A stretch of DNA of 64,000 nucleotides, from contig NC_081141.1 of the NCBI RefSeq assembly GCF_958295425.1, positions 20,448,884-20,512,883 on the forward strand. Reading direction: 5' to 3'. Made by a program: the position numbers and the translations under genes. Below are positions 11,691 to 42,139 of this stretch, piece by piece. The DNA is from Solea solea (taxonomy: Eukaryota > Chordata > Actinopteri > Pleuronectiformes > Soleidae). Numbering within the stretch: the first letter of the stretch is position 1; each line of letters begins with the position of its first letter. A model generated the notes under the pieces. It did no database searches. It was not told where the DNA came from and was given only the letters and a program-made list of their open reading frames with translations.

Positions 11691-14193
11691 AGGGTCTTGC
11701 TTTACAGAGGGCGCCAACTTGTGCCTCCGTGTGTCAGCCATAGTTTCCTTACACACTCTGCAGTGTCGCCACCAGATTAATATGCAGTGGACTGTTCAAT
11801 TCATGATGTACACAGATGCTCTGTGGTCATACAGTAAGACTTAACGATTCAGTATTTGAAGTGTTTTGTTCCCATGTGAGATCTACATCTTGACTGTGGT
11901 GTCTCCAGGTTGTGTCGCCGTCCTCTGCGGGTAAACCTGGTATCTAAAATTCAGTAAATCCCTGTATCTCTCCTCTACCTTTCTACTCCACTACTGAAGG
12001 AGTCTTAACATCCGGGTGGGAGTTCATCACACTGGCTCCTCTCTGTTCTCTCCACAGTCTCTCATCTGTTTAATTCCTGTAGCTGTGGCAACTCCACACA
12101 ATTATGATCACGATTCACCGTGACCTGCCTCCTTCTCTCGCTGGGGCTCATTCTCACAACCACCCTCTGCTGAAACCACAGGCTACGGGACTTTGTCAAT
12201 CCACATGCTGATAAAACACAGCCGCGAGGAGGAACACTGGAGGAACTCCTGTTTTTGACGCTTTCTGCCCTTCAAACTGAGGTAATCGGCAGTCGTTCTG
12301 GCTAGAGCGTGGGAAATCCAAAACTAAACACACAGTAACCACTATGACAACATGGAACAAACCAAACACATACAATATGAAACCCGTAAACTCATTATTT
12401 ACAGTCATCATTCATCTGCAGCAGTGCTGTTTGGTCATAACTGGCATTTGACATTTAAACTGGGGTTTAAAACAGAAAAGTGCATAATGACTTAATTTAA
12501 TCATGGCCTACATTGGAAAAACAAAAATATCTCAGGGAGAACATAAACATTTTTGATTGAATGGTTATGAAAAATGACATGTTTTTACATTTTGGAAATA
12601 AAAGAGCTAGTTGTAACTGACACACAAGGAAAGAAGGAAAAAGATGTGCTCGGATCAAAAGCTATTCGTACAATGCAATAAATCGACTTATATAAATAGA
12701 TATTTTTCATTCATGCTCAAAACAGGATGCCAGATTTTCTGGAGAAATCCCTCAATTTGTCACTATGTTGTTCCAAAAAAATTTCAAATTGTGTTGCTTT
12801 TTTGGAGTTTAATATAAAAGTTTCCTTTCTTGATCAAACGGTTAATCCTTGAATGACATGGACATGGTGGCATTGTAATATTTAAACATTCAAAGACTCC
12901 TCCCTCCCTCTTTGGCTTCCTCTCTTGTGGAACATCAGGCCAAACTAAATCCTGTCAGGTGGATAAATGACCATGGTTAAGCCACAAAAATGGAAGGTTT
13001 CATCATATTTATTCTTTCTTCCTAATCTCTTTGTCTGTTTTATTTTAAAGCCTGCTAGTCCAACCCCTTTGTTTTTATTTAATTTCTTATTTATATTCTT
13101 CAGTCTTATCCATCTATTACCATTTAGGATTTTATTATTACAGTTTTTTGCCAAAACAGGTGAGACTGGGTTTCCTCAACTGTAGCTGTGCTCTTTGTAT
13201 GTGTGTGAATGTGTTTGTATGTTTGAGAACACAGATTTTTTTTAAAAAACTTTACAATAAATTAAAGATGCTCCACAGTTGAGTTGCCTCACATGTTTTT
13301 TAAAAAACACCAGGTCAGGGATGGGCAGTAGTTCTGATACATGTATTTAAAATACGTATTTCCAAATTATACAATCTTATTTTGTAATTTGTATTTTATC
13401 GAGGTGACGGAAATGTCTTCATAGTTTTGTATCTATATACTTCAATGTCGTGTATTTTTGTATTTTTAAAGTACTGTAAAATACAATTCACACATAGCAA
13501 CACAGTGACTAAGTTGCAAGCTGTCAGGGCCACACTTGAGTTAGACTTTTTCAAATGTATTTGTTCTCCATTTAGTGATTGGAATTATAACATTATTATA
13601 TTGTTATTATTATTATTATAACATATATCTTCTAGATTTTGAATTTGTTCTCAATCCTTGGTGTGTATGCAACTCGTCAGGGTGATCATGTCGTGATTGT
13701 TGGCTTCTAAGAAATTATTGTATTGGTTGGTAATAGGATGTTACATTTAAATATGACTACCTGATTTTCCTTTGTTTTTAATGGAGGTTGTGCACACACA
13801 CACACACCAATGACTAAATTATGCAAGTGTACTGTGAAGAAACAGTCCATTAGTTGTATTGTTTGCTGGTTCATTGTGGGCTTCATCTGTTACTGAACAC
13901 AGAGAAAGTAAATAAAGATAGTGAAGGAAGAGCTTCCAGAATCTGAGTATTTTTTTTATATATTTTGAAAATACAAAAATACAGTGTTTATTTTGATTCA
14001 TGTCTTAGTTGTGTATTTGATATTTAATTTTAAAATACATTCAGATGTATGTTTAAGGTTTTATTTATTTTTTGCTTGTGTTTAGGACCCTTTCTGACCG
14101 TTAGTCCTCATCGCGACCAAAACCTGGTCCCAATGAGATAAAAGCTCATTTCTGAGGAACTGCTGTGGAGTGTACCATCCTCTGTGGTGCAGT

Positions 14194-14216
14194 GTGTGTG
14201 TGTGTGTGAGTGTGAG
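14194..14216. repeat. (GT)n microsatellite
   Basis: A short GT run followed by GAGA-rich sequence and then a GATGATG run. A matching (CA)n run lies at 14460-14483. Confidence 0.8.
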
Positions 14217-14324
14217 AGAGATAGAGAGAGAGATGCTGATGATGCTGCTGCTGATGATGATGATGATCCTCTTCTCTTGTCTCAGATCCACCGGAGCGCT
14301 GACAGAGAGCGGACACTCGCCTGC

Positions 14325-14606
14325 ACTATATACGGCTACAGAGCAGCAGCCTCTGGCTTTTCTCATCTCGGCGGATCTGCCTCCTCCTCTTATCCCTCTC
14401 ACCCCCTCGGTGCCGAGCAGTGCCTGCTCCTCTCTCCCCCCCTCGTACCATCTCAATCACACACACACACACACACACACACACGGAGCAGAAAGAGAAG
14501 GATGCTCCACTTTCTTTGCCTTCCCGTGTCTCTCCCTCGGATCTTTGTCTCTGGACTGCGGGCTGATGCTGAGGCTGATGCGGCGACTGCGTAACGCACT
14601 CCTCCG
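14325..14606 (+). other. mapk4: Candidate mapk4 5' non-coding exon and promoter
   Basis: A TATA-like CTATATAC stands at 14325-14332 in a GC-richer block. It is followed by about 250 bp that ends in a good donor, CTCCG|GTGAGT, at 14606/14607. Vertebrate MAPK4 genes have non-coding leader exons far upstream of the start codon, so this is a plausible one. The overlapping open frames are rich in simple sequence and are not taken as protein. Transcript evidence is lacking. Confidence 0.3.
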
Positions 14607-17212
14607 GTGAGTGATGATGGTTGATGTTTCCTTTATTCTTTATCTTGTTACCAAGAGGAGACACTGTCTGACAAAGTGAATCCAGTTTGAAAAAAATTGA
14701 GACGCAGACATGACCGTGTGGTACTGGTTTATCCATTCCCCCCCATTTTTTTTTTTTTTGGAAACAGGGAACTCTCCTCTTATTGTGTGTTGTTTTTGAG
14801 TCTCAGTCTTTTTGTTCTGTCAGAGAGGGGCGTCAGTGTGTTGACATACAAAGGCTGCAGCTGCTGCACGAAGCCCGTGTGCAGGGAGGAGAGAGTATAC
14901 TGTGTCTCCTTACACGAGTCAAGCTGAGGAAACTGGAAATGTAATCTTTAAAGCCAGTCACAGACACAGGAGTGTGTGTTTCCTTGCACCTGATATCACC
15001 TGCACATGTGTTCACATCATATTGTCTCTTGTGTGATACACACATAGAAATGTAGATGTTTTATTGTGCCGGATCAAGAAACATTGAGTACATTGGTCTT
15101 TGTGTATTTAAAAATGCACCCTCCTGCTGCAGAAATATGGAGAATAAACGCGAAGAGAACACCAAGTGCCATCTTCAGCGGTTATTTATTATTTATAAAG
15201 TTAGCCCAGTGCTGCACCCCCCCACCCCCACCACCCAGCACCACTGTCAGTGCTCCCTCTCTCTGTTCTCACCTTACACTTCACTCACTTTGACTCAGAG
15301 GTTGTTATAAGGTGCAGTTCCTGTGTGCGAGTGTGTTCAACCCTCGTGTGTAGAAAGAAAGAAAGACAAAGGGAGAAAATACTTAGCTGTGTCTTTGGGC
15401 CTTTGACAGCAAAGAGATTCTGTTTCATGGATTGTTTGAGATATAACATCAGCTCAGGGAGCCAGGGGTTGTGTGAGGTTCAGTTTTCTTATGGAGGTCC
15501 CAGGTGTGGGAAATAAAAATAAAATAAAGAAATAATAGAGTACAAAGTTGACTTTCCACTAAAAAAAGCCAATCTATCCCACTCTGTCTGATTGTCTCTG
15601 AGCTCTGGAACATCAGCGGCGTCGCACAGCATATATTATGACACCACTGAATGGGATGTAATTATCTTCTTTCAGGACATTCAATCGCTGGTGTAGGTTA
15701 GGTTACACTGCCATTCAGGGCCACACAGACCCCGATGAAACACAAGCTCTGTCAACTTTGTGTTCCGTCGTTCCTCCCATGTAACTTTCATCTCTGTCTC
15801 CCTCCTCACTCTCTCTTCTCTTGTTCACCTTGTTTTCTTTTCGTTTTTCTCCCCCCTAGAAGCAGCAGATGTGTTACAGCTAATAGAAATATCCTTCCAC
15901 GGTGACTGCACAGCCTGACGCTTAAAAACAAATAATCCCTGCGTTAATGAGAAGACAACACGAGGCGTAGATTACTGAGGGATTATACCGAGGTTTCAGG
16001 ACGTTAATGCTGTCCAACTGTGGCTCTCGCTGTCGATGAACTTGTGCGACCGGCCAGACTGACTGAGATAACCTGGTATCATGGAAGAAGAGGAGGAGCC
16101 AACAGAGTCTCGTTGAATCTTTGAAACACACGAACAGACTCCGCCGTCGGTTCTCCTGCCTCAGCACTGAAGGACTTGACAGACCAGTGAGGATTACGGA
16201 GTCGTAGCAAACAGCAGAGTGTGCAGAAAGAGGGAGAGAGGGAGAGACACGAGTGCAGGGCCGAACAAATGCCTGTTGCCGTCCCGTGATACATCCACAC
16301 ATGAGAGAGCGGGAGCAGCCGCACAGAGGGCTGTTTCTATGGATACCCCCCTACCCTGCTTTGGATTAATAAGACTGTCTGATATTCTGACTATCTGTGC
16401 GTGAGGGAAAGTAGAGACATTAGAAGTGAATCTCTGCAGCAGACTACAGCATCAGCTCACATGACGTTAAGGAAAGACATAATCACATTTCACGTACAAA
16501 GACATGTTTAAACTTGTCAGGGAACAGATGATCAGCTGTTTTCCACTCGGTCGCCTGAGTGGAAATGGTTCATACCGCGTTTTCATTTCTGATATGATAC
16601 TGATATCACAGTATTTTACACTGTTTATATAAGCCTTTTATCCACTCGGCTCACACAATCACTGCAGTGAGGCTGACATGCATTCCTTACTCACGTTGTG
16701 GTCATGTGACAGCAAGTCTGTCTTTATAACCTTTGAAGTGAAGTGAAGCATTTATGTGATATTTTTCAAGTTTTGGGGGGATCCTATTTGTTTATTCATT
16801 CCAATAAGTGAATGAATGACTGGATTGTATTGGATTTCAGGATTTCCTGTTTCCGAGATCCCATGATTTTGACCAGTATTGGACCTCAAGTTTCTTCCAA
16901 AATCAGTAAAGATGTAACAACTAGTTGAGCAGAAATGGTGCACAAAGGAACTTCAACTAAGGCTTGAAGAAAATGATTCCATGTCTTTGCCTGTAAAACT
17001 GCCACAATCTTCCACTAGGCGAGCAGTTGCTTTCATTTTGGCCTTTCCTACATGATACATGCAAACCACCCAAAGATAAAGCAGGTGTCTCGTTATGATT
17101 CTCGAATCACCAGCAAGATGTTATATTTCAGAAAATGTGCGAATCCATGAAATGCATCAAACCACCTGAAACGTATCCATCGTCTGTCTCTACCGCCTCA
17201 CACTGAGCTGCC
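14607..17212 (+). other. mapk4: Presumed 5' leader intron or intergenic DNA before the mapk4 start codon
   Basis: No coding exon is seen. A second leader exon could begin after CCCCCTAG at about 15859. Acceptors that could serve the first coding exon are TATATTTCAG (ending 17131) and CACACTGAG (ending 17207). A short T run is at 14748-14759. The leader structure is undecided. Confidence 0.35.
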
Positions 17213-27108
<9,896 letters not shown>

Positions 27109-29930
27109 TGTTACATTTCATCTTCAGTCCTATCACAGTGGAGGATCAAGTGGTGGCATTTGCAAATGTTCACACACACACACACGCAGTGCTTCACATG
27201 ATCGATGTCATCAGCTGAATATGCAGCTTAAACCTTAGTCTGACCTAAGGACTTTAAGTCTTAGCTCTTGTCCTTTTGGTACAACCGCACTGAATGATCC
27301 TGCAGCTTTATCAAGAAGTGCTCGCAACATACAAACACATTCAGCCTTGTAAATATCAAGTTGTTCCCAGTTTTCTTTTCCAACTTAATCACGTGTCAAA
27401 CTTAGATTTGATAACAACTTATCCTGTGACATTGAAAGAGGGAACAGCCATCCTGTTAATACAACATATCAAGGCTATACTGATAACTGATACATTTAGC
27501 TTTTGTGTTGTTGATAGTCTGATTTTTTTTTTTTCTCCATAAGATCTCTTGCTGAAATGTACGGCTGTCTTCCAAAGGTTATGCTCACCAAATAACGACA
27601 ATGACACTGGAAATGCTTCCTTCAAGTTTCTCTGAATGTATTAACTGAGAAGTCATCAATCAAATTATGCTGCATGGTACAACAATAGGGATTTCATTTG
27701 TTGATTTTCGAAACACTCCCACAGTGGCTTGGTGACGCTCGTCACTGATACATTGCCTTGTAAACTTGTACAAAGGGTTATCTTATTTAATTAATTGTAT
27801 ATTTATTGATACTATTGTCTTGAAATCCTTGTGTCTACAATATGTGTGCTTTCTCAGTTGAATGTTAGGATTTTACAGTTCCATTTTTATTGTTTTGGAA
27901 TTTGTGTTTTGTTGAATCGTGGAATGTTCCGTGGTAATAATTTATGATTAATTAACAAACTTTGCTCTTGTGTGGTCATAGATAGTTTTCGTATCTTCTC
28001 TGCCTGACGCGTCAAACAAGGGACAACACTTAACTGTACTATCCTCTATATTTACTGGACAGCTTCTCTTACCTAATTGTCAGCCATAGAAAAGCAAAAA
28101 CAAAAAGTAGCCTATATTTTGCAGCCCGTGTAGGAAATGAGTCGTGTTTGAAGCTTCTCATTCTTGCCCAGGAATTATATTTATATATGGAAGCGCGTTA
28201 AACAATTGACCTCATTCCCAGTCCTCCACCAAAGTAATCAAATCACTGAAAAGATACAATCGGACGTTTGACAGATGACAACATTTGACTCACTCAATGG
28301 CGTGCATCTGACAGTCTAGTCTAATTAGCAGACTAAAAGTGAGCAAAGGGAAACGGCATTCAATTTATTCTGCTGAGCTAATGCCAACAAGATATACATA
28401 TGCATCCATGTTCCCTTTGTTCTGCAGACACAGCCCACAGAAAACTTGGCATGTTAAAAGAAAGAAAAGCCAACACTACATTACAATACTACAACACCTT
28501 GAATTAAGCCACATTTAAGATCTTTCAGCCCTGCATCTGATTTAAAACAAGTCCTTCATGCCCTATGTAATATTAATTTGAGTCACCTTATGTGCAGTGT
28601 CCTCAAGTTCCAAGAGAAAAATAAACTATTACATATTATTTTCTCTTTCCACATTGATTTTCAGCTGGTAACAGTTACTGCACAAATAACAACACTCTTA
28701 AAAGCCAGAGTTCCATAATGTCTGTACCTTTTGTACATGCCGGTCCGTGGCTAACGTACACCATCAGCAGATCATCACTTGCACATCATCGTATGACTGC
28801 CTAAGGATTGAGCCATATGCAAGAACTGGCATGAGTTCAGCCTATGAAAAAGCCAGCTCTGTTTTATATTCACAATGGACATTGAAGCACATCAGAATCA
28901 CTAGCACATAAAAAAAAAGAAAACAGGAGTGAATATTGAAACGCCACCTTGGCCAATGTTCAGCATTTCGCGGTATTAACCATTTCTGGGCAAAGGATAG
29001 TTGGGCAAACTGTCAAAAGTGTTATAGTCAAGAAAAAAAAAGTGAAAAACTGTCCCTTTTTCTGCAGAGCCATCTATCTCTTTGTGGAAATAGATATAAA
29101 TTGTGTTGTAGTTAATCGAATTAACATCTGTAAGGTCATAATAGATCTTATTTTGCTTACTACCATTGCCTCTACAGGTGAACTAAGCCAGCAATAACAT
29201 AATTGATGTAGTGGTTACTGAGTTAAGTCTTTTAAGTAATGCAGAAAATGTGCCTCTGTACACCTCGATGCTTTCACCTTGCTGAATGTAACATATCCTC
29301 CTTTCCCTCCTGCATGGCTTTCACAGCTGTTCAAGTAACTTTGTGAAATGGTCATATATTTCTTTTGTACTTTTGTGCTTCACTGAGGCTCCAGCTTCTC
29401 ATTTGAGGGAAAGCTGTGAGATTTTTAAATATCGATTGATAGTATCTCTTTTTGCAGTTTCCGCTTTTGCTGGGCAATTATTAAACCAGTGCTTCAACTA
29501 TTATTTGATCTTGTGTTTTTGATGGTCATGGTCTTTTACCAATTAAAGATATGTTAAATTTGTGATTTTTCACAGATGGTTACACTGAAAAGCCATTTTC
29601 CGAGATGGCCCTTTATAAAATGCTCACGATCAACATCAATGTATACTTCAATGTATACTGTAGACAAAATTATTGTTGGGAATACAAATTGTAATAAATG
29701 TGCTTAACAAATTAATTATTATAAGACCAGTCATAACAATGAGAAAACCAATATTTTTTGAAAATCTTTCAAAAACTTGTGTAAAACTAAAAATATCTAT
29801 CTAAATCAAAAAATATTGTCTAATGTTATTTTGCTTAATACCATATATAGTTCAGAGCATAAAAACCCATAAAACAATTGCTATTTTGAACTTGAGGTAG
29901 CCCTCTTTTACAATAATTACAAAAAAAACA
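27109..29930 (+). other. mapk4 3' UTR and mapk4-me2 intergenic DNA
   Basis: The 3' UTR begins after the TGA at 27106-27108 and contains a short CA run near 27172-27184. The first clear AATAAA is at 28620-28625, about 1.5 kb downstream. Further sequence to 29.9 kb is AT-rich and shows no gene. MRO, which lies between MAPK4 and ME2 in the human order I recall, is not seen here. Confidence 0.5.
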
Positions 29931-29959
29931 TCTTGCGCATGTTTCAATATTTACGGTAA

Positions 29960-30216
29960 CGATGAGGGGAAATCCCCGGCATTTGATTGGACGAGCGGCC
30001 GCTCTCCTCTTCACTCGCTGCTGCTGAGCTCGGTCTCGACATCTCTCTCCACAGCTCAGCTGTGAGTGACTGTATCAGCGGCCGCTGTCAAGACACAAGG
30101 GGACGTCAGGCTGCGGCAGTTAAACGGAAAAACTCCACGGGAAATAATGCGTCACAATAAACACTAACCTCCCCCCCCAACGGAAGGAACCGCAGCATTT
30201 TACCGTTCGAGAGGAG
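29960..30216 (+). promoter_or_regulatory. me2: me2 promoter and non-coding first exon
   Basis: GC-rich, TATA-less block with an inverted CCAAT box (GATTGG near 29978), two GCGGCCGC sequences (near 29995 and 30078) and many CpGs, ending in a strong donor GAGGAG|GTACGTC at 30216/30217. TTGCGCATG at 29933-29941 resembles an NRF-1 half-type site, which would suit a mitochondrial gene, but this is inference. The transcription start probably lies between 30000 and 30110. Confidence 0.55.
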
Positions 30217-33200
30217 GTACGTCATCTAAAATAACTTAAAGTAGTTTCCTGTTTTTCTGAGGCAAGAACCAGCGTCTGAATGAATGACAGCACGCAGGGC
30301 ATCGCGTTTCCTCACGTGTTCGCCGAAAGCAGTTGCTCTCAACAAGCGACACTGCTCTGTGTGTTTGGGTTTAACGTGAGTGTTAAGTTAGCTACGTGTT
30401 AGCTGCACGGTGGCAGTTGGTAGCTGCGTCTCTGCCCTGTGGTTTGTGTATGTTGAGATTACCAGGCTGCTAGGCTAACTCATTAGCTTGCCACTGTCTG
30501 ATGTTAAATCTGTTGTCATGTGTTGACACTCAACACTGACATTTGTCTTAAGCAAAATATGGATATCGTAAAAGAAAGGGACGACCTGTCTTTAAGTAGT
30601 GTAGCTTAATTAGTCATTTCAATAAACATTTATTAAGGAACACAGGTAAGCCTGCATTTTGTTTCTACACTGCAATGCACTTCCATAGTTTAAGTAACAA
30701 TAATGTAAAAAATAAATATCAAATACATGATGACACAAGTATTCAAAGAAATAAACCTTTTCAAACAGTTTGTAGGAATAAAGTTGATAAGAATAAAGTA
30801 AATAAGTAAAATAAGTATAATAAGTAAAAAGTAATAAAATAACATAGTAATGTCATAGTAATGTCAATTCTTTGTTAAAAAAAAAAAAAAAAAAACCTTC
30901 ACTTTATATCAGTGCACTCTGATCCCAGTAAAAGTCTCATCTCAGACCATAAAAATTTAACACTAGGTATAAATTCATGTATGATTACAGTTTGTCTGGG
31001 TGTAATTTACTGCCTGGATTAGAGAGAATGCCTCGTGTAGGTATGACACAGTTGGCTTTCTATTGTTATATAGTTGTGTGTCCTGTGAAACTCTCTTACA
31101 GCTTATCTCTGTATTTGTCAATATAAATAACATCCCTGCATTTAAGAAAAAAATTAGGATGGTCTGTGTACAAAAATAAAATAATGCATTATGGCATTTA
31201 ATTAAAGATAGGACAAAAAAATATAAAGTATGGCACCTATAAACTTATGAGTTGTAGTGCAGTGTTGCAGTGACTATTTGGATAGTCAGACGCCAGTATT
31301 GACAAGATATTACATTTACATACAGCTCACAATAAATTAGATCAACTGTGCAGCAATTACATTGATTGAAAAGTGGGTTGTTTGCCTGTGTTTGTGTGCT
31401 CTTTGCATATATGACAAATGGTAGCTTCCGACTTGTGTTCAGTAAGTGCATTTGTGCCATTTGTTCCAGAACCAACACAAATCTGACTCAGTAATGACCA
31501 AAAAAGGACTGGAATAACATTCAAAAGATCGAAAAAAATTTGCTGAGACTTAATACTGTTTTATAAACAAGTATGCAGTGATTCCTGGATACATTATGAA
31601 ATTTTAAGCAAATACAGCGGTTAATCCTTTAAATTCCTTTTAGCAGATAGTTCAAACGTGGGGGCAATTAATCAGACGATCGTGTTTCCTAATGGGAATT
31701 AATTAATGGGAAATTACAGCAGTTGGTTGCTAAGGTTTTCCTGGTACTTAAATATGTAAATAAACCAAGACAATGTGTCTGGCATGAAATAAAATTGAAA
31801 GAACTATTTGTGTCATGTTGTGCGTGACTTTTCTCAATATATGTTTTTTGAGTGCATATAGCTGAAAACATGGAAATGCATGAATGGGGTAGTGAGAAAT
31901 GAGGGCAGGAAAATATTGTTAATAATAGCACAGATGACTGCTGTTTGTCACATTACCGGACATTCTTTTGCCACCTGAGCTCAACTGCATGCTTCCAGGC
32001 CAAAGTTAATTCAGTCTTTTTTTGTAACATGATAGCAGTTGACTGTTGTTTCTTCATGAATCTTGCTTTTCAAATCCAGTACTGCTATAATTTGTGGTTT
32101 CCTTGCATCATTCACTAAAGGGACAAATGTAGTAAGTGCTCCACTTACAAGTGATACAAACATAACTTCCTTACAGGTTCAGTTGCAGTTGTGATCTAGG
32201 TTTTAGGTTTTGACATAAAGTAGGGTGAAAAGAATCGTACCAAGTCCAGCATGTATTGTTTTTAGGACATGATTTGGCAATATCTCTCACATCATCTTGA
32301 GTGGTTTGCTGCAGTAATAATCTTGAGGGGAAAAAAAATCTCCTTTTAATATTGTCAATGACTCACAAGTGTGTATTAGAGGAGCTACAAGTGGCCTCTT
32401 CCTGACCCACAATAACATAGCAGTGAATCACAGGTCACATGCATGACATCTCTCTTACAATGAGCATAATATTCCAGGCCATCCTCTGCAGCTGGACATA
32501 GAATAGGGGTCTCTTAATTGTATAGTATTGTGTTACTGTGGCATCATTTTCATTGTCGTCAAACACCATTTATGTGTTTTGTTATGCGCTTATTTTATGC
32601 CAGTCAATTCCAAAACGGTGGCTTTTTTTTTTCTTTCAGGTTTGCTCTGTAGATGCAATCATTGACGTGCCACATACAGTTTCTGTGATTGACATCTAGT
32701 CTTTAAGCTGTGGTACATGTTGCCCTCGTCTCTTCCCCTTCTTTCCTGTCTGTCAGCTGATTGGTTTCACTTGCTCCCTGCCTTCATGTGGAGCTCATTG
32801 CGAAAAGGATTACGCCAAAGCTCTGATTCTTAGATCACTTATAGCCACTGCTGCCATCAGTATTCATAATCCTTGACTGTGTGAATGTCCATGTGCACCA
32901 AGGGGCGTTCATAGAGATCTGTGTACTAGTGCGTGCCACGAGACTGGCAGTCTTCACTGCTAATAGCTTAATGTTGTGTCAAGGTGTGATAATGTCACCT
33001 GTAAAGGTCATGTTAATAGGCAGAGTCGTTGCACTTGCACTGGGACAACAAACATTCAAAATCATATGGGTGGATTTTTCTTATCTTTGAATCTCATGCT
33101 AAGTCAACCTTATTCGCTGATGTAATATGGTGTAATATGTTTGTTTACAATTTGCAGCTTCACATGCCGGGTGTCCTGTCTACTATTTCAGCACAGCTGA

Positions 33201-33292
33201 ATTGTCTATTTTCCAGCACAATCTGACCAAAGAAGGAGGTGAAATAGGTTGTTTAAGTTTTTAATTTGGTTTCTCTCCTCTTTCTCAACCAG
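30217..33292 (+). other. me2: me2 intron 1
   Basis: A 3.1 kb first intron that separates the non-coding exon from the start-codon exon. Poly(A) of about 18 bases at 30878-30895. No recognised repeat family or exon in the rest. Confidence 0.55.
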
Positions 33293-33304
33293 TGACTGTC
33301 CGCC

Positions 33305-39465
<6,161 letters not shown>

Positions 39466-41160
39466 AAGCAGAACAAACCCCTCACTGTTCACCATGTTAT
39501 AATGTCACACTCTTTCTCTGTCTCCTATTTTGTTCTTCACCACAGATCTTGCAAGATGATCATAGTTTTGTTAGTGTTAATAAGAAAAGGCAGCAGTCAT
39601 GACTCACTGCTTCTTAGTCGATGCATTTGCACTAACACAGTCTTATTAGACCTGTGGGAAGGTAGAGCGAAAGGTGGCTCAGGGAAAGATTGGGGCATTT
39701 TCATGGAAATAGGCTTTCTCTCTTCACATTACACTTGTTATGACATGTAACGCTTGCATAGAAGGAGGTGGAGAGCCACCTGGTGGGAAAAGAGCAGTGT
39801 GGCCATCTGTTGGCAGACTGAACTACTGTTAGTCACCATCATACACTTTTTATGATTTATGTCATGGTGACATCAGCACCCATTTTATGTCTTACAGTGG
39901 GTACTTAAGAACATAACAACCTATCATTTCAATTTCACTGAGGGAAATCAATTATGGTTATTTATTTTTGTTGTGAACACTCCTGAAGCAAAACTGTTGG
40001 CTGACGCTGAAAAACTCCATCCCTTTCAAGTGCTTTGATTATAATTGGCTACACAACTCTATGCACAGGTTTCAATGCACTTAGGTGTACATTTATTACA
40101 CTGTAAGAGAAAATGATGAGTGTCGATGAAGACGTTTCATATCCTAATAACATTTAAGGAATCCTGCTGCTTGACAGCACATCCAGTGTCCACTCTAGCA
40201 TTGTATTTGTTTTTGTAGGGTGTCATCGGTGCTATTTTTGCTATTAATAAATATTATAAATATCAGATAATACATGAACCTTTATTTTAACAATATTTCA
40301 TTTTTTCTGTAAATGTACCGCTGCGGAAATTGAAAGTGTATTTATTAACCCAAGTATTGTAGATGTGAAGTGTTGTAATCAAGCCATGATGAAGAAAAAG
40401 AGCTTGTGTAGTAAATCTATTTTTGCTCCATTTAGAATCAGATGACTCATGATGTACACTGTGAGAACATTACATTATCGCCATAACAAGATGTTGACTG
40501 ACTAGCCCTGTTGGGGAAATGTCACCGACTGCTTGTCATTTTGACATTTAACTTAAGAGTCAAAAACATCTGAAGTTGCTGAGTTAACAGTGCCTGAGAG
40601 ATTGTTTGCTACTGGCAATATATTTTAACAGAGTAAAGAACAGTCACTGATTATATTAAAAGTACTTTTAGCCTGTTTAAATTGTATACTGTCATCAGTG
40701 TTCATGTCTGTTAAGTCTCTGCACTCACCTAAATGTAGATGTTGCTCCGTGCTGCTGACAGAACTGAGACACCTCAACAATTAAATCTGCTCTTTGTTTT
40801 GTTCAAGATGAAGTCATTTTGTAGTATTTAACGTGCAGCTTCTGCTTGTTTTCTACTCTAACTCATAATTTCAAAAGACTATATGAAGAAATGTCTAAAC
40901 CCCATGTGTTGACTCGTGTCCTTTTGGTTGTTACTGACTGTAATATCACAATGTGAGTGTTTACTGTTTTGTATTCAGTGACAGGTTTGCTCCTGTAATT
41001 CCTGTAGTTTCTGGGAGAAGTCTTCGACCTCCCTACATATGACATGTAAATGTTTATTCTTGCCATGCTCAAAGTTCCTGAAGTAGATTTTTGTTGTACT
41101 CTCTCAGCATTTGTAGTCAGTGAGCCCATGCTTTTTCAGTTTAAAAATAAAATAAATTTA
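39466..41160 (+). other. me2: me2 3' UTR and downstream sequence
   Basis: AATAAA signals stand at 40246-40251 and, overlapping, at 41146-41151 and 41151-41156. The interval has no domain-bearing frame. Either end would be compatible with a long 3' UTR. Confidence 0.45.
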
Positions 41161-41429
41161 CATCTGATGCGTCCATATTTTTTTCTTTTTTTGGCGTTGA
41201 ATAGTGTGTGGTGGAGCACTTTGCTATCCAATCATAGAACTAAAAGGCTGAGCAAACTGAAATCATAAAGTACTTATAAAGGTTGTGTATTTTATACCAC
41301 TTCGTTATACACACACAAGATGTTGCAGCATGCATTATTTCTTGTGGCCACTTGATGGCGGCATTGCACCATCTTCAGCCTATTGTCTGAAACTGCAGTC
41401 CCACTGAGAGCCTTTCCTTGGCAAATCAG

Positions 41430-41572
41430 ATGGCCCCCTCCATCTTCTGAAAACCAATGAAACCGCCCCCTCCATCTTTTGAAAACCAATCAGATCGCTC
41501 CCTCCATCTTTTTATTTCAGATCGTTCCCGCCCCCGTCGCCACTTATTCGTTTTTCTCACCGCTTTCAGCAG
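41430..41572 (+). promoter_or_regulatory. Candidate promoter with tandem CCAAT units and a leader exon
   Basis: A CCCCCTCCATCTT(C/T)TGAAAACCAAT unit of about 24 bp occurs at 41435-41458 and 41466-41490, each ending in a CCAAT box; a partial third unit is at 41499-41513. A CCCGCCCCCG GC box follows near 41527, then CAGCAG|GTAAGC, a strong splice donor at 41572/41573. This layout is that of a TATA-less promoter plus first exon. No transcript evidence. Confidence 0.35.
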
Positions 41573-42139
41573 GTAAGCCGAACTTATGTTTTTTTACATT
41601 AAATATGATGTTACTGTCAACTATTATTGATTCGGCGTGTCATTTAATTTAACATTTAATGAGGAAATTCACTTTTTAAACGGTTTGGTTTGGTTACTAC
41701 TGTACGTACTACCCCAGCTTACTGTGTAATTTACTAAGCTAGCACTTAATTCATGTCTTTCATTGTTTCAAAGTAAAGCTATGAAATATACTCGTAATTT
41801 AAAAATAAAAGGCCATATATATATATATACATTCTGTCTTTCATTCATGTAGTTTTAAAACTATTGCGAAGAACGAACAGGTATTGGTGTTAAAAATGTA
41901 GGGAGCAAAAGAAAAAAGTTCCCCAAAAATACATGACAATTATATATTATACCTGAAAATTCTACTTTAGCACAGTACTTTCTTACCTCCCTCCTTTGAG
42001 TTTTATCCATAGCTATTAATCTCATTTTATAAGAAAAGCTTGTGTGTTGTATTGTTAACAGAGCTGTAAAAAGTTGTTATTCATACAGCATGCTTTTAAT
42101 CAACTGAAATTATGCATTTTGGTAGTGTTATACCAGAAA

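Larger units (their letters stand above)
9717..14320. other. Intergenic DNA between tspan36 and mapk4
   Basis: No gene is recognised. Contents include a CTA triplet run near 10143-10160, a GT/TA microsatellite at 10850-10876, a poly-CAG run near 11017-11030, a palindromic repeat at 11543-11690 and an AT-rich stretch at 13300-14060. Scattered short frames lack domains and are not supported as genes. Confidence 0.6.

Noticed and set aside
14170..14736. Overlapping frames of 136-146 codons on both strands
   Set aside because: Built on GT, CA and GATGATG simple repeats with no domain. The region is better read as a possible non-coding leader exon.
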